Shown: in pieces, positions 22,757-32,540 of the stretch
Position numbering within the stretch: position 1 is the first letter of the stretch
Layout of the letters: the number at the start of each line of letters is the position of its first letter
From: Thermomonas paludicola
GTDB lineage: Bacteria; Pseudomonadota; Gammaproteobacteria; Xanthomonadales; Xanthomonadaceae
DNA length: 64,000 nt
Assembly: GCF_024498955.1 (NCBI RefSeq)
Contig: NZ_CP093311.1
Span: forward strand, 1,922,001 to 1,986,000
Reading direction: 5' to 3'
Program-made: the position numbers and the translations under genes
The notes under the pieces: model-generated
What the model was told of the DNA's origin: nothing
Seen by the model: the letters and a program-made list of their open reading frames with translations, nothing else
Database searches by the model: none

Positions 22757-24742
22757 GTGATCGACAAGACGAATCCCGGCATCGACGGATACCGCATCCT
22801 GCGGGTGATTGGCCACGGCGGCATGTCCACCGTGTATCTGGCCGAACAGGCATCGCTGGAGCGCAAGGTGGCGCTGAAGGTGATGCTGGCCGATGCGCTG
22901 GCCGATGAAATCAGCCGCGCGCGCTTCGAGAACGAGGCGCGCATCATCGCCCGGCTGGAACATCCCAACATCGTCGGCATCTTCGAAGTCGGGCGCACCA
23001 CCGACGGCTTGCCGTTCTATTCGATGCCGCACCTGTCCCATGGCCACCTGGCGCAGCGCAAGCTGGCCGGCGACCAGCCCAAGGTGACGGCGATCCTGCG
23101 CAGCCTGTTGCAGGCACTGGATTACGCGCATGTGCGCGGGGTGGTGCACCGCGACGTCAAGGCTGAAAACGTGTTGTTCGACGACAGCGACCGGCCGATG
23201 CTGGCCGACTTCGGCATCGCGCTGCGACGCGGCAGCAACCCGCGCCTGACCAACGCCGGCCTTGCGGTGGGCAGCACCGCCTACATGCCGCCGGAGCAGG
23301 CGCGCGGCCAGGAAGTGGACCGTCGCGCCGATCTCTACAGCATCGGCGTGCTGACCTGGGAAATGCTGATGGGCCGGCTGCCCTACAACGCCGGCGATTC
23401 GCTCTCGATGGCGGTCAAGCATGTGCAGGAACCGGTGCCCCGCCTGCCGCCGCCGCTGAAGCACTGGCAGGGCTTCATCGACAAGGCGATGGCCAAGCAA
23501 CCCGGGCAGCGTTTCTCCAGCGCGCACGAGATGTTGGCCGCGCTGGATGCACTGGAACAGCGCGCCGGCAAGGCATTTGCCGTCGTGGAGGTTCCCGAAG
23601 GCACGCCGTCTTCACCCGCCGCGCGCCAGCCGCGACTTTCGCGCGGGGCCTGGCTGGCGCTGGGCATCACCGCGCTGGCCGCGCTGGCGCTGGGCCTGCT
23701 GCAGTTCATGCCCGGCCGGGAAGCCACGGCGCCCGCGGGCACTTCGATCGCCGCGCCTGCCGTGGCGGATACGGCGGGTATGGCGGATACCGTGAGCGTT
23801 GCGCCAGCCGACGGCGCGCAGCCCGGCTTGACGCCCGTCACCGACGCTGCCCATCTCACCAGCGGGCTCAGCGCCTATGTTGCCAATGCCGAAGACCAGC
23901 TGCGCACCGGCCGGCTGCTGACACCCCCCAATGCCAATGCCTGGGACAGTGTGGAAGCCGCACGGCTTGCCGACCCAACGCATGCCGACACGCTGCGACT
24001 GACTGCCCTGTTGTTTGATGCGCTCGGCGACTTGGCCGATCGCTCGCTGCGCGGCGGCGACACTGCCACCAGCCGCCTGGCGTTCCAGCACGCGCAAACG
24101 CTGGACCAGCGCCGCGGCGGCACCGGAGCCGCAATCACCCTGCTGCGCCAACGCCTGGACAAGGCGCTGGAAGATCGCCTGAACCTGCAACTGGCAAGAC
24201 CCGACACCCGCAGGACAGCCTCGATCCTGCTGGGACAAATGGCCTGGCTGGGGTTGAGCGACGACCGCCAGCGGGCGCTGCAGGCGCACATCCTGGCGGC
24301 CGGCGGCCCGCCGCCCGCTGCGACAACGGCACGCGTTGCGGCAGCGCCCGTTGCCACCGCGCCAACCGCGATCATCACCGTGCAGCGCGCCGACTATGCG
24401 CGCTTTGCGGCAGCCGCCGGACGCGGCGCCGCCGAATGCGGCAAAGGCTTCTTCGGGCGCACCCTGAAATGGAACAATACCGGCGGCGAGCGCCGGCCAG
24501 TGGTCTGCGTCTCCATGGCCGATGCGCTGGCCTACGCCGCCTGGCTGGGCGCGCAGGATGGCCATCGCTACCGCATCCCCAGCGCTGGCGAGCTGCGCAA
24601 CCAACCGGAATCGATCGCAAGCTGGGTGTCGCTGTGCGCAGATCACGCCTGCCAGCAGCGCATGGTCAGCGGGAAACCGCAGCCGCTTGATGCCTCACGC
24701 GGCTATGACGACGTCGGCATCCGCCTGGCGCGGGTGGACTGA
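22757..24742 (+). CDS. membrane-anchored Hanks-type Ser/Thr protein kinase with C-terminal FGE/SUMF1-like domain
   Basis: A 661-aa fusion. The N-terminal kinase (about 8-275) has all key motifs: Gly loop VIGHGGMSTVYLAE, VALKV (catalytic Lys), VVHRDVKAENVLF (HRD, N), LADFGIAL (DFG) and GSTAYMPPEQARG. A membrane helix (about 296-318, WLALGITALAALALGLLQF) is followed by a variable Ala/Pro-rich region. The tail (about 540-661) has CGKGFFGRTLKWNNTGGERRPVVCVSMADALAYAAWLG, RYRIPSAGELR and a VGIRLARV end, resembling formylglycine-generating-enzyme-like or kinase-sensor FGE domains. The start is GTG at 22757; GTG at 22694 is possible. The last 48 bp overlap the convergent chemoreceptor gene. Confidence 0.88.
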   Translation: MIDKTNPGIDGYRILRVIGHGGMSTVYLAEQASLERKVALKVMLADALADEISRARFENEARIIARLEHPNIVGIFEVGRTTDGLPFYSMPHLSHGHLAQRKLAGDQPKVTAILRSLLQALDYAHVRGVVHRDVKAENVLFDDSDRPMLADFGIALRRGSNPRLTNAGLAVGSTAYMPPEQARGQEVDRRADLYSIGVLTWEMLMGRLPYNAGDSLSMAVKHVQEPVPRLPPPLKHWQGFIDKAMAKQPGQRFSSAHEMLAALDALEQRAGKAFAVVEVPEGTPSSPAARQPRLSRGAWLALGITALAALALGLLQFMPGREATAPAGTSIAAPAVADTAGMADTVSVAPADGAQPGLTPVTDAAHLTSGLSAYVANAEDQLRTGRLLTPPNANAWDSVEAARLADPTHADTLRLTALLFDALGDLADRSLRGGDTATSRLAFQHAQTLDQRRGGTGAAITLLRQRLDKALEDRLNLQLARPDTRRTASILLGQMAWLGLSDDRQRALQAHILAAGGPPPAATTARVAAAPVATAPTAIITVQRADYARFAAAAGRGAAECGKGFFGRTLKWNNTGGERRPVVCVSMADALAYAAWLGAQDGHRYRIPSAGELRNQPESIASWVSLCADHACQQRMVSGKPQPLDASRGYDDVGIRLARVD

Positions 24743-27037
24743 GCCGGCACTGCGCAAGCGAAACCTGGATGCCAATTCGTTCAGCAGCCGCGCCTGCTCC
24801 GCCATGGAGCGCGCCGCGGCACTTGCTTCTTCCACCAGCGCCGCGTTCTGCTGGGTGGTGCCGTCCAGCTGCGTCACCGCCTCGTTGACCACGTTCAACC
24901 CGGTCGCCTGCTCGTCGGTCGCGGCGCTGATTTCGGCCACCACGCCCGACACCTTGCCCACCTCGCCAACCAGCTGACGAATGGTCCCGCCCGCTTCGTG
25001 CACCTGTCGCGCACCTTGATTGACAGCCTGCACCGAGGCGTCAATCAGCGCCTTGATTTCCTTCGCCGAACCCGCCGACCGCTGCGCCAGCGTGCGCACT
25101 TCGCCGGCAACCACCGCAAAGCCGCGCCCCTGCTCGCCCGCGCGCGCCGCCTCCACCGCCGCATTGAGCGCAAGGATATTGGTCTGGAAGGCGATGCCAT
25201 CGATCACGCTGATGATTTCCTCGATCCTGTGCGACGCCTCGGTGATGCGCTGCATGGTGTTCACCGCCGCGGCGACCACCACGCTCCCCTGCTCGGCAAT
25301 GGTGGAGACGCCTTCCGCCAGCGCACGCGCATTGCGCGCACTGTCGGCGTTGTTCTGCACGGTGGAGGCCAGTTCTTCCATCGAGGAGGCGGTTTTTTCG
25401 AGGCTGATCGCCTGCTGCTCGGTGCGTACCGACAAATCGTCGTTGCCAGCGGCAATTTCCGCGGCCGCCGCGCTGATGACCGCCACCATCTCCTGGATCT
25501 TGCCGACCATTTCTTCCAGCCGGTCGCCGGTTTCGTTGACGCTTTCCGCCATGTCCCCGAAGGCGCCCCGCAACCCGGTTTCCGAACGCTGTGTCAAATC
25601 ACCCTGCGCCAGCGCGCTCAGCACCCGCTGGATGCCACCGAAGGCGGTACTGACGCCACCCAGCATGCCATTGAGGCCACGCGCCAAGGCGAGATGGAAC
25701 CCATGCTTGCCCTGCTCGTTGATCCGCCCATCCAATTCACCATGCATGGCGCCGGTGACCAACTGCTCGATCTCGCTTTCGATGGCCAGTTCGTCGGTAC
25801 GATCCTGCCATTCCGCCACATAGCCGATGACCCTGCCGTTGTCGCCCTGGACGCGGGAGACGCTGACATCGAACGTCGCCCCTGCAAGCGAGAGCCGCGC
25901 GACATGCGCGCCCATCCCGGCACTGCCGGAATCCGCCCATCGCGCGGGGATGATTTGATACCGCGCCAGGCTGCCACCGACGATGGCGTCGGCCCGGCAC
26001 TGGGGGTTCCATGCAGCCAGTGCCGGCTGGCGGCGCTGGAACGTTTCCAGCATCGCACGATTGGCGAACACGACCTTCTGGTTCGAGTCCGCGATCATCA
26101 TGTTCGTCGCCGCCGACGCCATCGCCTCGCGCGTCATCGCGCGCTCGCGGCGCAGATCTTCCACCTGGAAGCCCAACCGGATCTGCATCGACTTGATGCC
26201 CAGCAGGATGCCGCCGATTTCATCATCGCGGGCGGTATCGATGCCGTGGGTGAACACGTCGCCGGCGATGGCCTGGAGCGCGCGGCGCGCGTCGTCGCAG
26301 CGCCCCACCACATCGCGCGACAGCCACCAGGCCGAATACAGGGAAAACGCGAGGCCGGCCAGCACCAGCCCCCACGCCACAAGACTGCGGCTCCCCGCCA
26401 GCAGCACCGCTGCCGCCAGCGCCGGCCCAAAGGCGGAAAACAGGTACAGCCGCGTGGTCAGCGGCAACTTCCAGAGCGGGTTGAGCTTCTCCGCAACCGG
26501 CACCGGCTCGATCCGCCCGTTGCGCAGCCTCACATTCTTCAGCGCGCCTGCGCGCATGGCAGCGTAGTCGCGCTCGGCCTCGGCCACCTGCGCGCGCGTC
26601 GGCTTGCGCCGGACCGACATGTAGCCGGTGATTTTGCCGGCGGCGTCCAGGATCGGCGTGATATTGGCATCCACCCAGTAATGGTCGCCATTCTTGCAAC
26701 GGTTCTTGACCATGCCCACCCAGGGATGACCGCTTTGCAGTTGCATCCACAGGTCGGCGAACGCCACCGCTGGCATGTGCGGATGACGGATGACGTTGTG
26801 CTGCCGGCCCAGCAGTTCGTCCTCGGCAAAGCCGCTGATTTCGCAAAAATACTCGTTGATATAGGTGATGATGCCGCGCAGGTCCGTACACGACACGATC
26901 AGCTCACCGTCGCGGAATTCCACTTCCCGATCGGTGATCGGCTGCTCCAGCAGTTCCTTGCGTGACAGCGGGCGGCCCGCTCGCGGCGTCGATGTGCTGG
27001 CGGATGGCATCACGGACGTACTCGCGGCCTCACTCAT
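24695..27037 (-). CDS. methyl-accepting chemotaxis protein with Aer-type PAS domain
   Basis: The 780-aa receptor begins with a cytoplasmic PAS (about 35-150) with ITYINEYFCEISGFAEDELL, HNVIRHPHMP and GMVKNRCKNGDHYWVDANI, the layout of Aer-like redox sensors. A pair of membrane helices (about 196-240) follows, with no real periplasmic domain. Then come a HAMP, a second PAS-like segment (about 330-450), a further HAMP (GDLTQRS) and the MA hairpin with [20 protein letters not shown] near 610-630. GGAG precedes the ATG at 27037; the longer open frame upstream crosses the intergenic region. Overlaps the kinase gene 3' end by 48 bp. It shares its PAS2-to-tail architecture with the receptor at 810-3494. 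Confidence 0.92.
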   Translation of the reverse strand: MSEAASTSVMPSASTSTPRAGRPLSRKELLEQPITDREVEFRDGELIVSCTDLRGIITYINEYFCEISGFAEDELLGRQHNVIRHPHMPAVAFADLWMQLQSGHPWVGMVKNRCKNGDHYWVDANITPILDAAGKITGYMSVRRKPTRAQVAEAERDYAAMRAGALKNVRLRNGRIEPVPVAEKLNPLWKLPLTTRLYLFSAFGPALAAAVLLAGSRSLVAWGLVLAGLAFSLYSAWWLSRDVVGRCDDARRALQAIAGDVFTHGIDTARDDEIGGILLGIKSMQIRLGFQVEDLRRERAMTREAMASAATNMMIADSNQKVVFANRAMLETFQRRQPALAAWNPQCRADAIVGGSLARYQIIPARWADSGSAGMGAHVARLSLAGATFDVSVSRVQGDNGRVIGYVAEWQDRTDELAIESEIEQLVTGAMHGELDGRINEQGKHGFHLALARGLNGMLGGVSTAFGGIQRVLSALAQGDLTQRSETGLRGAFGDMAESVNETGDRLEEMVGKIQEMVAVISAAAAEIAAGNDDLSVRTEQQAISLEKTASSMEELASTVQNNADSARNARALAEGVSTIAEQGSVVVAAAVNTMQRITEASHRIEEIISVIDGIAFQTNILALNAAVEAARAGEQGRGFAVVAGEVRTLAQRSAGSAKEIKALIDASVQAVNQGARQVHEAGGTIRQLVGEVGKVSGVVAEISAATDEQATGLNVVNEAVTQLDGTTQQNAALVEEASAAARSMAEQARLLNELASRFRLRSAGSVHPRQADADVVIAA

Positions 27038-27151
27038 GTTCCGACTCCCGTTTGGAATGTGTGCGGCGAACCAGGCAGGCTCGGCCGTCATCCTTCGGTT
27101 AACGGCACGGCGGCACCCGAGTTGAGGGTGGCGCTGCCTTAGAATGCGCAC

Positions 27152-27853
27152 ATGACGCCCCCTCTTTCGCTTACCCAACGCCTGCAACGCCTGTTCCTGA
27201 CCGGCCTGCTCACCCTGCTGCCGCTCTGGCTGACGTGGGTGGTGGTGAAATTCGTGTTCGTGCTGCTGGGCGGGCTCAGCAAGCCGCTGGTCGAGCCGGG
27301 CCTGCAAGGCATGGCGGAAGGCAACCCACGCACGTTTGGCTGGCTGGTGGAGCCGTGGGTGCAAAACGCGATCGCGCTGGTGGCCACGGTCGCCGTGATC
27401 CTGCTGGCAGGCTGGCTGACCCGGCGCGTGATCGGGCAACGCCTGCTGCGCTGGTTCGAGGTGCTGGTGGCACGCATCCCGCTGGCCAGCACCATCTACG
27501 GCAGCGCGCGCAAGCTGCTGGACATCCTGCAGACCAAGCCGGATGGCGCCCAGCGCGTGGTGCTGATCGACTTTCCGCACCCTGAAATGAAGACCTTGGG
27601 TTTCGTCACCCGGGTCATGCGTGAACAGGGCACGGGGCGCGAGCTGGCAGCGGTGTACGTGCCGACCACCCCCAACCCGACCTCGGGCTATCTGGAAATC
27701 GTGCCGGTGGAAAAACTCACCCCCACCGACTGGACCGTGGATCAGGCCATGAGCTTCATCATCAGCGGTGGCGCGGTGGCACCCGACAGCATCCCGTTCA
27801 CGGCACCGGCCACCGGCGCCGTGAACGATCCGGCGAAAACGCCCGCTGCCTGA
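27152..27853 (+). CDS. DUF502 family membrane protein
   Basis: The 233-aa protein has two N-terminal membrane helices (about 16-45 and 72-95) separated by a short loop with a WLVEPWVQN segment. A soluble domain follows with ARIPLASTIYGSARKLLDIL, VVLIDFPHPEMKTLGFVTR and VYVPTTPNPTSGYLEIVPVE, all typical of DUF502. Family members are found near envelope or signalling genes but the function is not established. Divergent from the chemoreceptor over a 114-bp gap. Confidence 0.9.
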   Translation: MTPPLSLTQRLQRLFLTGLLTLLPLWLTWVVVKFVFVLLGGLSKPLVEPGLQGMAEGNPRTFGWLVEPWVQNAIALVATVAVILLAGWLTRRVIGQRLLRWFEVLVARIPLASTIYGSARKLLDILQTKPDGAQRVVLIDFPHPEMKTLGFVTRVMREQGTGRELAAVYVPTTPNPTSGYLEIVPVEKLTPTDWTVDQAMSFIISGGAVAPDSIPFTAPATGAVNDPAKTPAA

Positions 27854-27934
27854 TCCCGATCAAGGCAGCCTGACCGCGCGCGACCGACCATGTCGCCACC
27901 GCGCACCGCGCATCCTGCCCCTTCGGAGTTGCCC

Positions 27935-28171
27935 ATGTTGTTCGATGTCCTCGGTCTGGTCGACGAAAACACCGCCCGTTCCATCGCATTTGCCGTGCAT
28001 GCACTGGACCCCCAGGCCAAGATCACCGCCAATCTCGAACGCGGTCGCCTGCTGGTGGAAGGCAATCTGAAGGAAAACGACATCAGCGATGCCCTGCGCG
28101 CCGCCGGCTTCCCGGCCACGCTGGCCCCGGAGCATCCCGAGGGCACCACCTGCTGCGGCAGCTGCAGCTGA
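27935..28171 (+). CDS. HMA-like small protein with C-terminal Cys cluster
   Basis: The 78-aa protein begins MLFDVLGLVDENTARSIAFA and continues VHALDPQAKITANLERGRLLVEG and ALRAAGFPATL, the beta-alpha-beta-beta-alpha-beta pattern of heavy-metal-associated (HMA/CopZ-like) domains. The usual N-terminal CxxC metal loop is replaced by LGLVDEN. Instead, cysteines cluster at the C-terminus in TTCCGSCS. CGGAG lies 8 nt before the ATG. It could be a metal-binding or sensor-type protein; metal and partner are unknown. Confidence 0.7.
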   Translation: MLFDVLGLVDENTARSIAFAVHALDPQAKITANLERGRLLVEGNLKENDISDALRAAGFPATLAPEHPEGTTCCGSCS

Positions 28172-28200
28172 CCGCCGCGCGTCTTTGTTTTCAACGCCTG

Positions 28201-28219
28201 GGCCCGCATTGCGGGCCTT
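28201..28219 (+). terminator. possible weak terminator after the HMA-like gene
   Basis: A 7-bp stem GGCCCGC (28201-28207) and GCGGGCC (28211-28217) with an ATT loop is followed by TTGTG. The U-tract is poor, so it may only pause polymerase before dxs. Confidence 0.35.
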
Positions 28220-28347
28220 GTGCGTCCTGCGGCCTGCGCACCGCCGCACAGTGAAAGCGGACTTTCAAAACCTGCGTGCGAGGCCGCATCCGCATCGGGC
28301 GCGGCGCCTGCGTTGCCCCCATCCGCCACCAGCGCGACAATACCGGG

Positions 28348-30255
28348 ATGATCGACGCTTCCCGCTACCCCCGCCTGTCACAGATCGACAGTCCCGCCGA
28401 CCTCCGCCAGTTGCCCGAATCGGAGGTGCGCGCCGTGGCCGACGAGCTGCGCGCCTACCTGATCGAATCGGTCGGGAAATCCGGCGGGCATTTTGGTGCC
28501 GGGCTGGGCGTGGTGGAGCTGACCACCGTCCTGCATTACCTGTTCGACACGCCCGACGACCGCATCGTCTGGGATGTTGGCCACCAGTGCTATCCGCACA
28601 AGATCCTCACCGGCCGCCGCGACCGCATCCACACGGTCAAGCAGAAGGACGGCGTGGCGCCGTTCCCCAAGCGCGAGGAAAGCGAGTACGACACCTTCGG
28701 CGTCGGCCATTCCTCCACCTCGATCTCGGCCGCGCTGGGCATGGCGATCGCCAATGCGCGCGCCGGCAACGACCGCAAGATCGTGGCCGTGATCGGCGAC
28801 GGCGCGATGACCGCCGGCATGGCCTGGGAAGCACTGGGCCACGCTGGCGGCATGGACGAAGAGCCCAACCTGCTGGTCATCCTCAATGACAACCGGATGT
28901 CGATCAGCGAGGCCGTCGGCGGGCTGACCAAAATGCTGGGGCGCATGACCGGCAACCGCACACTCAACGCACTGCGCGAGGGCGGCAAAAAACTGCTGGG
29001 CGACAAGCACAGTCCCCCGGCGCGCTTCGTCAAGCGCTGGGAAGAGCACTGGAAAGGCATGTTCGTGCCCTCCACCCTGTTCGAGCAGATGGGCTTCCAC
29101 TACACCGGCCCCATCGACGGCCACGACACCGACGCCCTGCTGGCGGCGCTGAAGACGCTCAAGGGCCTGAAGGGCCCGCAGCTGCTGCACATCATCACCA
29201 CCAAGGGCAAGGGTTACGAACTGGCCGAGGGCGACCAGATCGGCTATCACGCGGTGTCGCCGTTCGACCCGTCCATCGGCGTGGTCGGCAAGCCCGCCGC
29301 GAAGAAGCCCACCTACACCGACGTGTTCGGCGACTGGCTGTGCGACATGGCCGCCGCCGATCCCAAGCTGCTCGGCATCACCCCGGCGATGCGCGAAGGC
29401 TCGGGGCTGGTGCGCTTCAGCCAGGAATACCCGGACCGCTACTTCGACGTCGCCATCGCCGAACAGCACGCGGTCACGCTGGCCGCCGGCATGGCCTGCG
29501 AAGGCGCGAAACCCGTGGTCGCCATCTACTCCACTTTCCTGCAGCGCGGCTACGACCAGCTGGTGCACGACGTCGCCATCCAGGCGCTGGACGTGCTGTT
29601 CGCCATCGACCGCGGCGGCGTGGTCGGCCCGGACGGCGCCACCCACGCCGGCAACCTCGACCTCAGCTACCTGCGCTGCGTGCCGAACATGCTGGTGATG
29701 GCGCCGGCCGACGAAAACGAATGCCGGCAGATGCTCAGCACCGGATTTCGCCATGAGGGCCCGGCCGCGGTGCGCTACCCGCGCGGCACGGGGCCGGGGG
29801 TGGCGGTGCAGCCGACGCTGGACACGCTCCCCGTGGGCAAGGCCGACGTGCGCAGGCGCGGCAGCCGCATCGCCTTGCTGGCCTTCGGCGCACTGGTGCC
29901 GGCGGCGGAAAAAGCGGGCGAGGAATTCGGCCTGACCGTGGTCAACATGCGTTTCGTCAAGCCGCTGGACCGCGCCCTGATCCTCGAATTGGCCAATACC
30001 CACGCAGGTTTCGTCACCCTGGAAGACAACGTGGTGGCCGGCGGTGCCGGCAGCGGCGTGGCCGAACTGCTCCACGAGGCACGCATCACCCTGCCGATCC
30101 TGCACCTCGGCCTGCCGGATGCGTTCCAGCATCACGCCAGCCGCGAACAGTTGCTGCAGGACGCCGGCCTGGATGCGGCCGGCATCCGCGCGGCGCTGCT
30201 CGGGCGGTGGCCGGAATTGGTGGCCACCGCGGTACCGCGCGCAGCGGCGTCCTGA
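28348..30255 (+). CDS. dxs: 1-deoxy-D-xylulose-5-phosphate synthase
   Basis: TPP-dependent first enzyme of the MEP pathway, joining pyruvate and glyceraldehyde 3-phosphate; also supplies DXP for thiamine and pyridoxal. The 635-aa length is typical. Visible motifs are [16 protein letters not shown], the TPP site [20 protein letters not shown]...LNDNRMSIS, and the transketolase-type pyrimidine domain with [17 protein letters not shown]. The ATG at 28348 gives [14 protein letters not shown]; a 24-codon upstream extension is unlikely. It works upstream of IspH (3735-4685). Monocistronic, convergent with the GumN-like gene. Confidence 0.97.
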   Translation: MIDASRYPRLSQIDSPADLRQLPESEVRAVADELRAYLIESVGKSGGHFGAGLGVVELTTVLHYLFDTPDDRIVWDVGHQCYPHKILTGRRDRIHTVKQKDGVAPFPKREESEYDTFGVGHSSTSISAALGMAIANARAGNDRKIVAVIGDGAMTAGMAWEALGHAGGMDEEPNLLVILNDNRMSISEAVGGLTKMLGRMTGNRTLNALREGGKKLLGDKHSPPARFVKRWEEHWKGMFVPSTLFEQMGFHYTGPIDGHDTDALLAALKTLKGLKGPQLLHIITTKGKGYELAEGDQIGYHAVSPFDPSIGVVGKPAAKKPTYTDVFGDWLCDMAAADPKLLGITPAMREGSGLVRFSQEYPDRYFDVAIAEQHAVTLAAGMACEGAKPVVAIYSTFLQRGYDQLVHDVAIQALDVLFAIDRGGVVGPDGATHAGNLDLSYLRCVPNMLVMAPADENECRQMLSTGFRHEGPAAVRYPRGTGPGVAVQPTLDTLPVGKADVRRRGSRIALLAFGALVPAAEKAGEEFGLTVVNMRFVKPLDRALILELANTHAGFVTLEDNVVAGGAGSGVAELLHEARITLPILHLGLPDAFQHHASREQLLQDAGLDAAGIRAALLGRWPELVATAVPRAAAS

Positions 30256-30270
30256 GCAATCCGCGCCGGC

Positions 30271-31311
30271 TTATTCGTCCGGCGCGATGACCGTGTAACC
30301 CTTCTGCTGCAGCTTGGCCAAGTAGCCATGCTGGCCCAGCAAGTCGTTGAGGGGCAGCATGGCGAAGGTCACCGCGTTTTTCCCGAGCGCAGTCTCGGCA
30401 GCGGCCATCCATTTCGCCTGCACGCGCGATTGCGCATCGCCAAACCCCACCCGCTTGCCAATCCCGACTTCGGTCATGGCGGCCCGGCACGCTTCCCACT
30501 GGTAAGCCGGCGGCAGCGTCCGCAACCCGGCAATGTCGCCCGTGGCCCAGGCGTTGGCGCGGGCGCGCATCGCGTCGATATCGGTCTCGATCCGGGTCAT
30601 GGTGTTGTCGAAACACAGACTGTCGTCCAGCGTGGTTTTCGACCATTCGACAAGCAGCGGTTTCGGATCCGTGATCGGGATTTCCTCCTTCACCACGGTC
30701 ACGACCGGATGATGCGTTTCAATCACCTTTTCGATCACCGGCCAAATCGATTTGCCGCTGTCCAGGTCGTTCTTCTTCATCGCCTTGCCATACAGCTCTT
30801 GCACGGCGAACAGCGGGCGCATTTTCTCCACGCCGCCATCGCTGCCGATGTACCGCCCCTTGAGGGTCAGCCAGCGCGCATAGGATGCCGGCGCGACCAC
30901 GTCCTGCAGACGCTTGCCGTCCGGGTTGTTGCGCGCGCCAAGCAACTTCGGCAACAGCAACAATCCCTTGAACCAGCCGGTCTTGACGTCGAGGGTCACG
31001 TAAGGCGACCGAATCACCTCCTGCGCACCGGCAACCACCTGCTCCACTTGCCGGGACTGCCACTGCATTTTTGCCGGCAGCGGGCTGAGGGTTCCGAGAA
31101 TGTACAGCTCATGCCGAGCATCCGGGCTGCGCACCAGCCACAGCCCGGGCCCGGGCTGTTCGCCCTCGACGACCACCGCTGCCTCGGTTCGGATGCCGTC
31201 GCTGGCGGGCGCTGCCGGAACAGGCACCGGTGCCTGTCCTGCCTGTTGCGCATGCAGCGGCACCGACCACAACACCGCCGCCACCGCCATCACCAGCATG
31301 GTATTCCGCAT
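30271..31311 (-). CDS. TraB/GumN family exported protein
   Basis: The 346-aa protein has an N-terminal signal peptide (MRNTMLVMAVAAVLWSVPLHAQQ). The TraB/GumN fold follows, with LWLVRSPDARHELYILGTLS, PAKMQWQSRQVEQVVAGAQE and the C-terminal LLGQHGYLAKLQQKGYTV. GumN-like proteins are common in Xanthomonadaceae; the family is related to Tiki-type metalloproteases, but activity of this member is unproven. An upstream in-frame start at 31389 would remove the signal-peptide appearance, so 31311 is chosen. No gum cluster is present here. Confidence 0.85.
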   Translation of the reverse strand: MRNTMLVMAVAAVLWSVPLHAQQAGQAPVPVPAAPASDGIRTEAAVVVEGEQPGPGLWLVRSPDARHELYILGTLSPLPAKMQWQSRQVEQVVAGAQEVIRSPYVTLDVKTGWFKGLLLLPKLLGARNNPDGKRLQDVVAPASYARWLTLKGRYIGSDGGVEKMRPLFAVQELYGKAMKKNDLDSGKSIWPVIEKVIETHHPVVTVVKEEIPITDPKPLLVEWSKTTLDDSLCFDNTMTRIETDIDAMRARANAWATGDIAGLRTLPPAYQWEACRAAMTEVGIGKRVGFGDAQSRVQAKWMAAAETALGKNAVTFAMLPLNDLLGQHGYLAKLQQKGYTVIAPDE

Positions 31312-31456
31312 CCGTCGACTCCTTCGCACCGTGGGGGAAGCGGAGTGTGACGGCAACTGGCGACGCAAGTTCAACCGCCGCCTGAACATGCAACCGCACG
31401 CCGCGCTGATCCGTGGGATGCTTCCGCTATCACGACGACTTCCGGAGCACTACGCG

Positions 31457-31846
31457 ATGGCTATCCGCATCGTTCGTTTGGGATCCCCGCGCGCCGACGG
31501 CGAGGGGCTGCGCATCGGCACCGTGCGGCGCCCGCCGCGCGGGGTTGCAAAAGCGGAATTCGCCAGCCGCGATTTCTATGACGTCTGGTTTCCCAGCGTG
31601 GCGCCCAGCCAGGAAGCGATGGATATCGCCCACGCTGCACGCACGCCGGCACAGTGGACGGCCTTCTTCCGTCGCTACCGCAGCGAAATGAAAAAACCGG
31701 AATCGGCGCATGCCATCGCGCTATTGGCCGCGCTTTCGCATGCCACGGCATTCAGCGTGGGCTGCTACTGCGAGCAGGAAGAACATTGCCACCGGCATGA
31801 GCTGCGCAAGCTGCTGGCGGAAGCAGGCGCCGTGCTCGACGAATGA
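31457..31846 (+). CDS. DUF488 family protein
   Basis: The 129-aa protein has DUF488 hallmarks: an early RLGSPRADGEGLRIGTVRRP, DFYDVWFPSVAPS, WTAFFRRYRSEMKKPE and the Cys-rich GCYCEQEEHCHRHELRKLL near the C-terminus. The frame is open upstream (MQPHAALIRG...), but MAIRIVRLGSPR is the usual start. The function of this small family is unknown. Its stop is followed after one base by the convergent glycosylase stop. Confidence 0.85.
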   Translation: MAIRIVRLGSPRADGEGLRIGTVRRPPRGVAKAEFASRDFYDVWFPSVAPSQEAMDIAHAARTPAQWTAFFRRYRSEMKKPESAHAIALLAALSHATAFSVGCYCEQEEHCHRHELRKLLAEAGAVLDE

Positions 31847-31847
31847 C

Positions 31848-32522
31848 TCAATCCTGCGAGCGGGCCGTTGCCTGCTTCGCGGGACTTGCAGCATCCGCGA
31901 TCCGCCAAAGATAAAAGCTGGCGTAGCTGCGATACGGCCCCCAACCGTCGCCACGCGCAGCCAGCGCCTTTGGCGTCGGCATCGCTTCCAGCTTGTCCAC
32001 CACCTGCGCGCCCTTGCGGATGCCAAGATCATCCACCGGCAATACATCAGGCCTGCCAAGCCGGAACATCAACATCATCTCCACCGTCCAGCGCCCGATG
32101 CCACGCACCGGCACCAGCGCGGCAACGATGGCGTCATCGCTCATCATCGCCATCTGCCGCAGGCCGGGGATTTCGCCCGCTTGCTCGCGCCGCGCCAGGT
32201 CGCGCAATGCCAGCGCCTTGTTGCCCGACACGCCGCAGGTGCGGAGCGCGGCATCATCGATGCGGGCAAGCGTGTCGCAGTGGAAGCGATCACTGCCAAT
32301 CGCCGCTTCAACCCGGCCAACGATGGTCGCTGCGGCCTTGCCGCTGAGCTGCTGGTACAAGATTGCGCGGGCCAACGCGTCCACCGGGTCGAAGGATTTG
32401 CGCCAGCGCGGGTCAGCCGGAATCGGCCCGAGCCTGCGCATCCACGCCCCCAGCCTGCGGTCGCGCTTGCACAGGTATGCGAACGCCGCCTCAGGGTCGA
32501 ATCCGCGTGCTTGCCGTGGCAT
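31848..32522 (-). CDS. DNA-3-methyladenine glycosylase II-like (AlkA/HhH-GPD)
   Basis: Base-excision repair glycosylase of 224 aa. It contains the helix-hairpin-helix VPVRGIGRWTVEMMLMF and the catalytic aspartate in DVLPVDDLGIRKG. The preceding ILYQQLSGKAAATI segment is typical of AlkA-type enzymes. It lacks the N-terminal AlkA domain of E. coli AlkA, like the short bacterial and yeast MAG forms. It probably removes alkylated purines. Next to DUF423 with an 18-bp gap. Confidence 0.9.
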   Translation of the reverse strand: MPRQARGFDPEAAFAYLCKRDRRLGAWMRRLGPIPADPRWRKSFDPVDALARAILYQQLSGKAAATIVGRVEAAIGSDRFHCDTLARIDDAALRTCGVSGNKALALRDLARREQAGEIPGLRQMAMMSDDAIVAALVPVRGIGRWTVEMMLMFRLGRPDVLPVDDLGIRKGAQVVDKLEAMPTPKALAARGDGWGPYRSYASFYLWRIADAASPAKQATARSQD

Positions 32523-32540
32523 CGTCGCGTTGCCTGTCGA

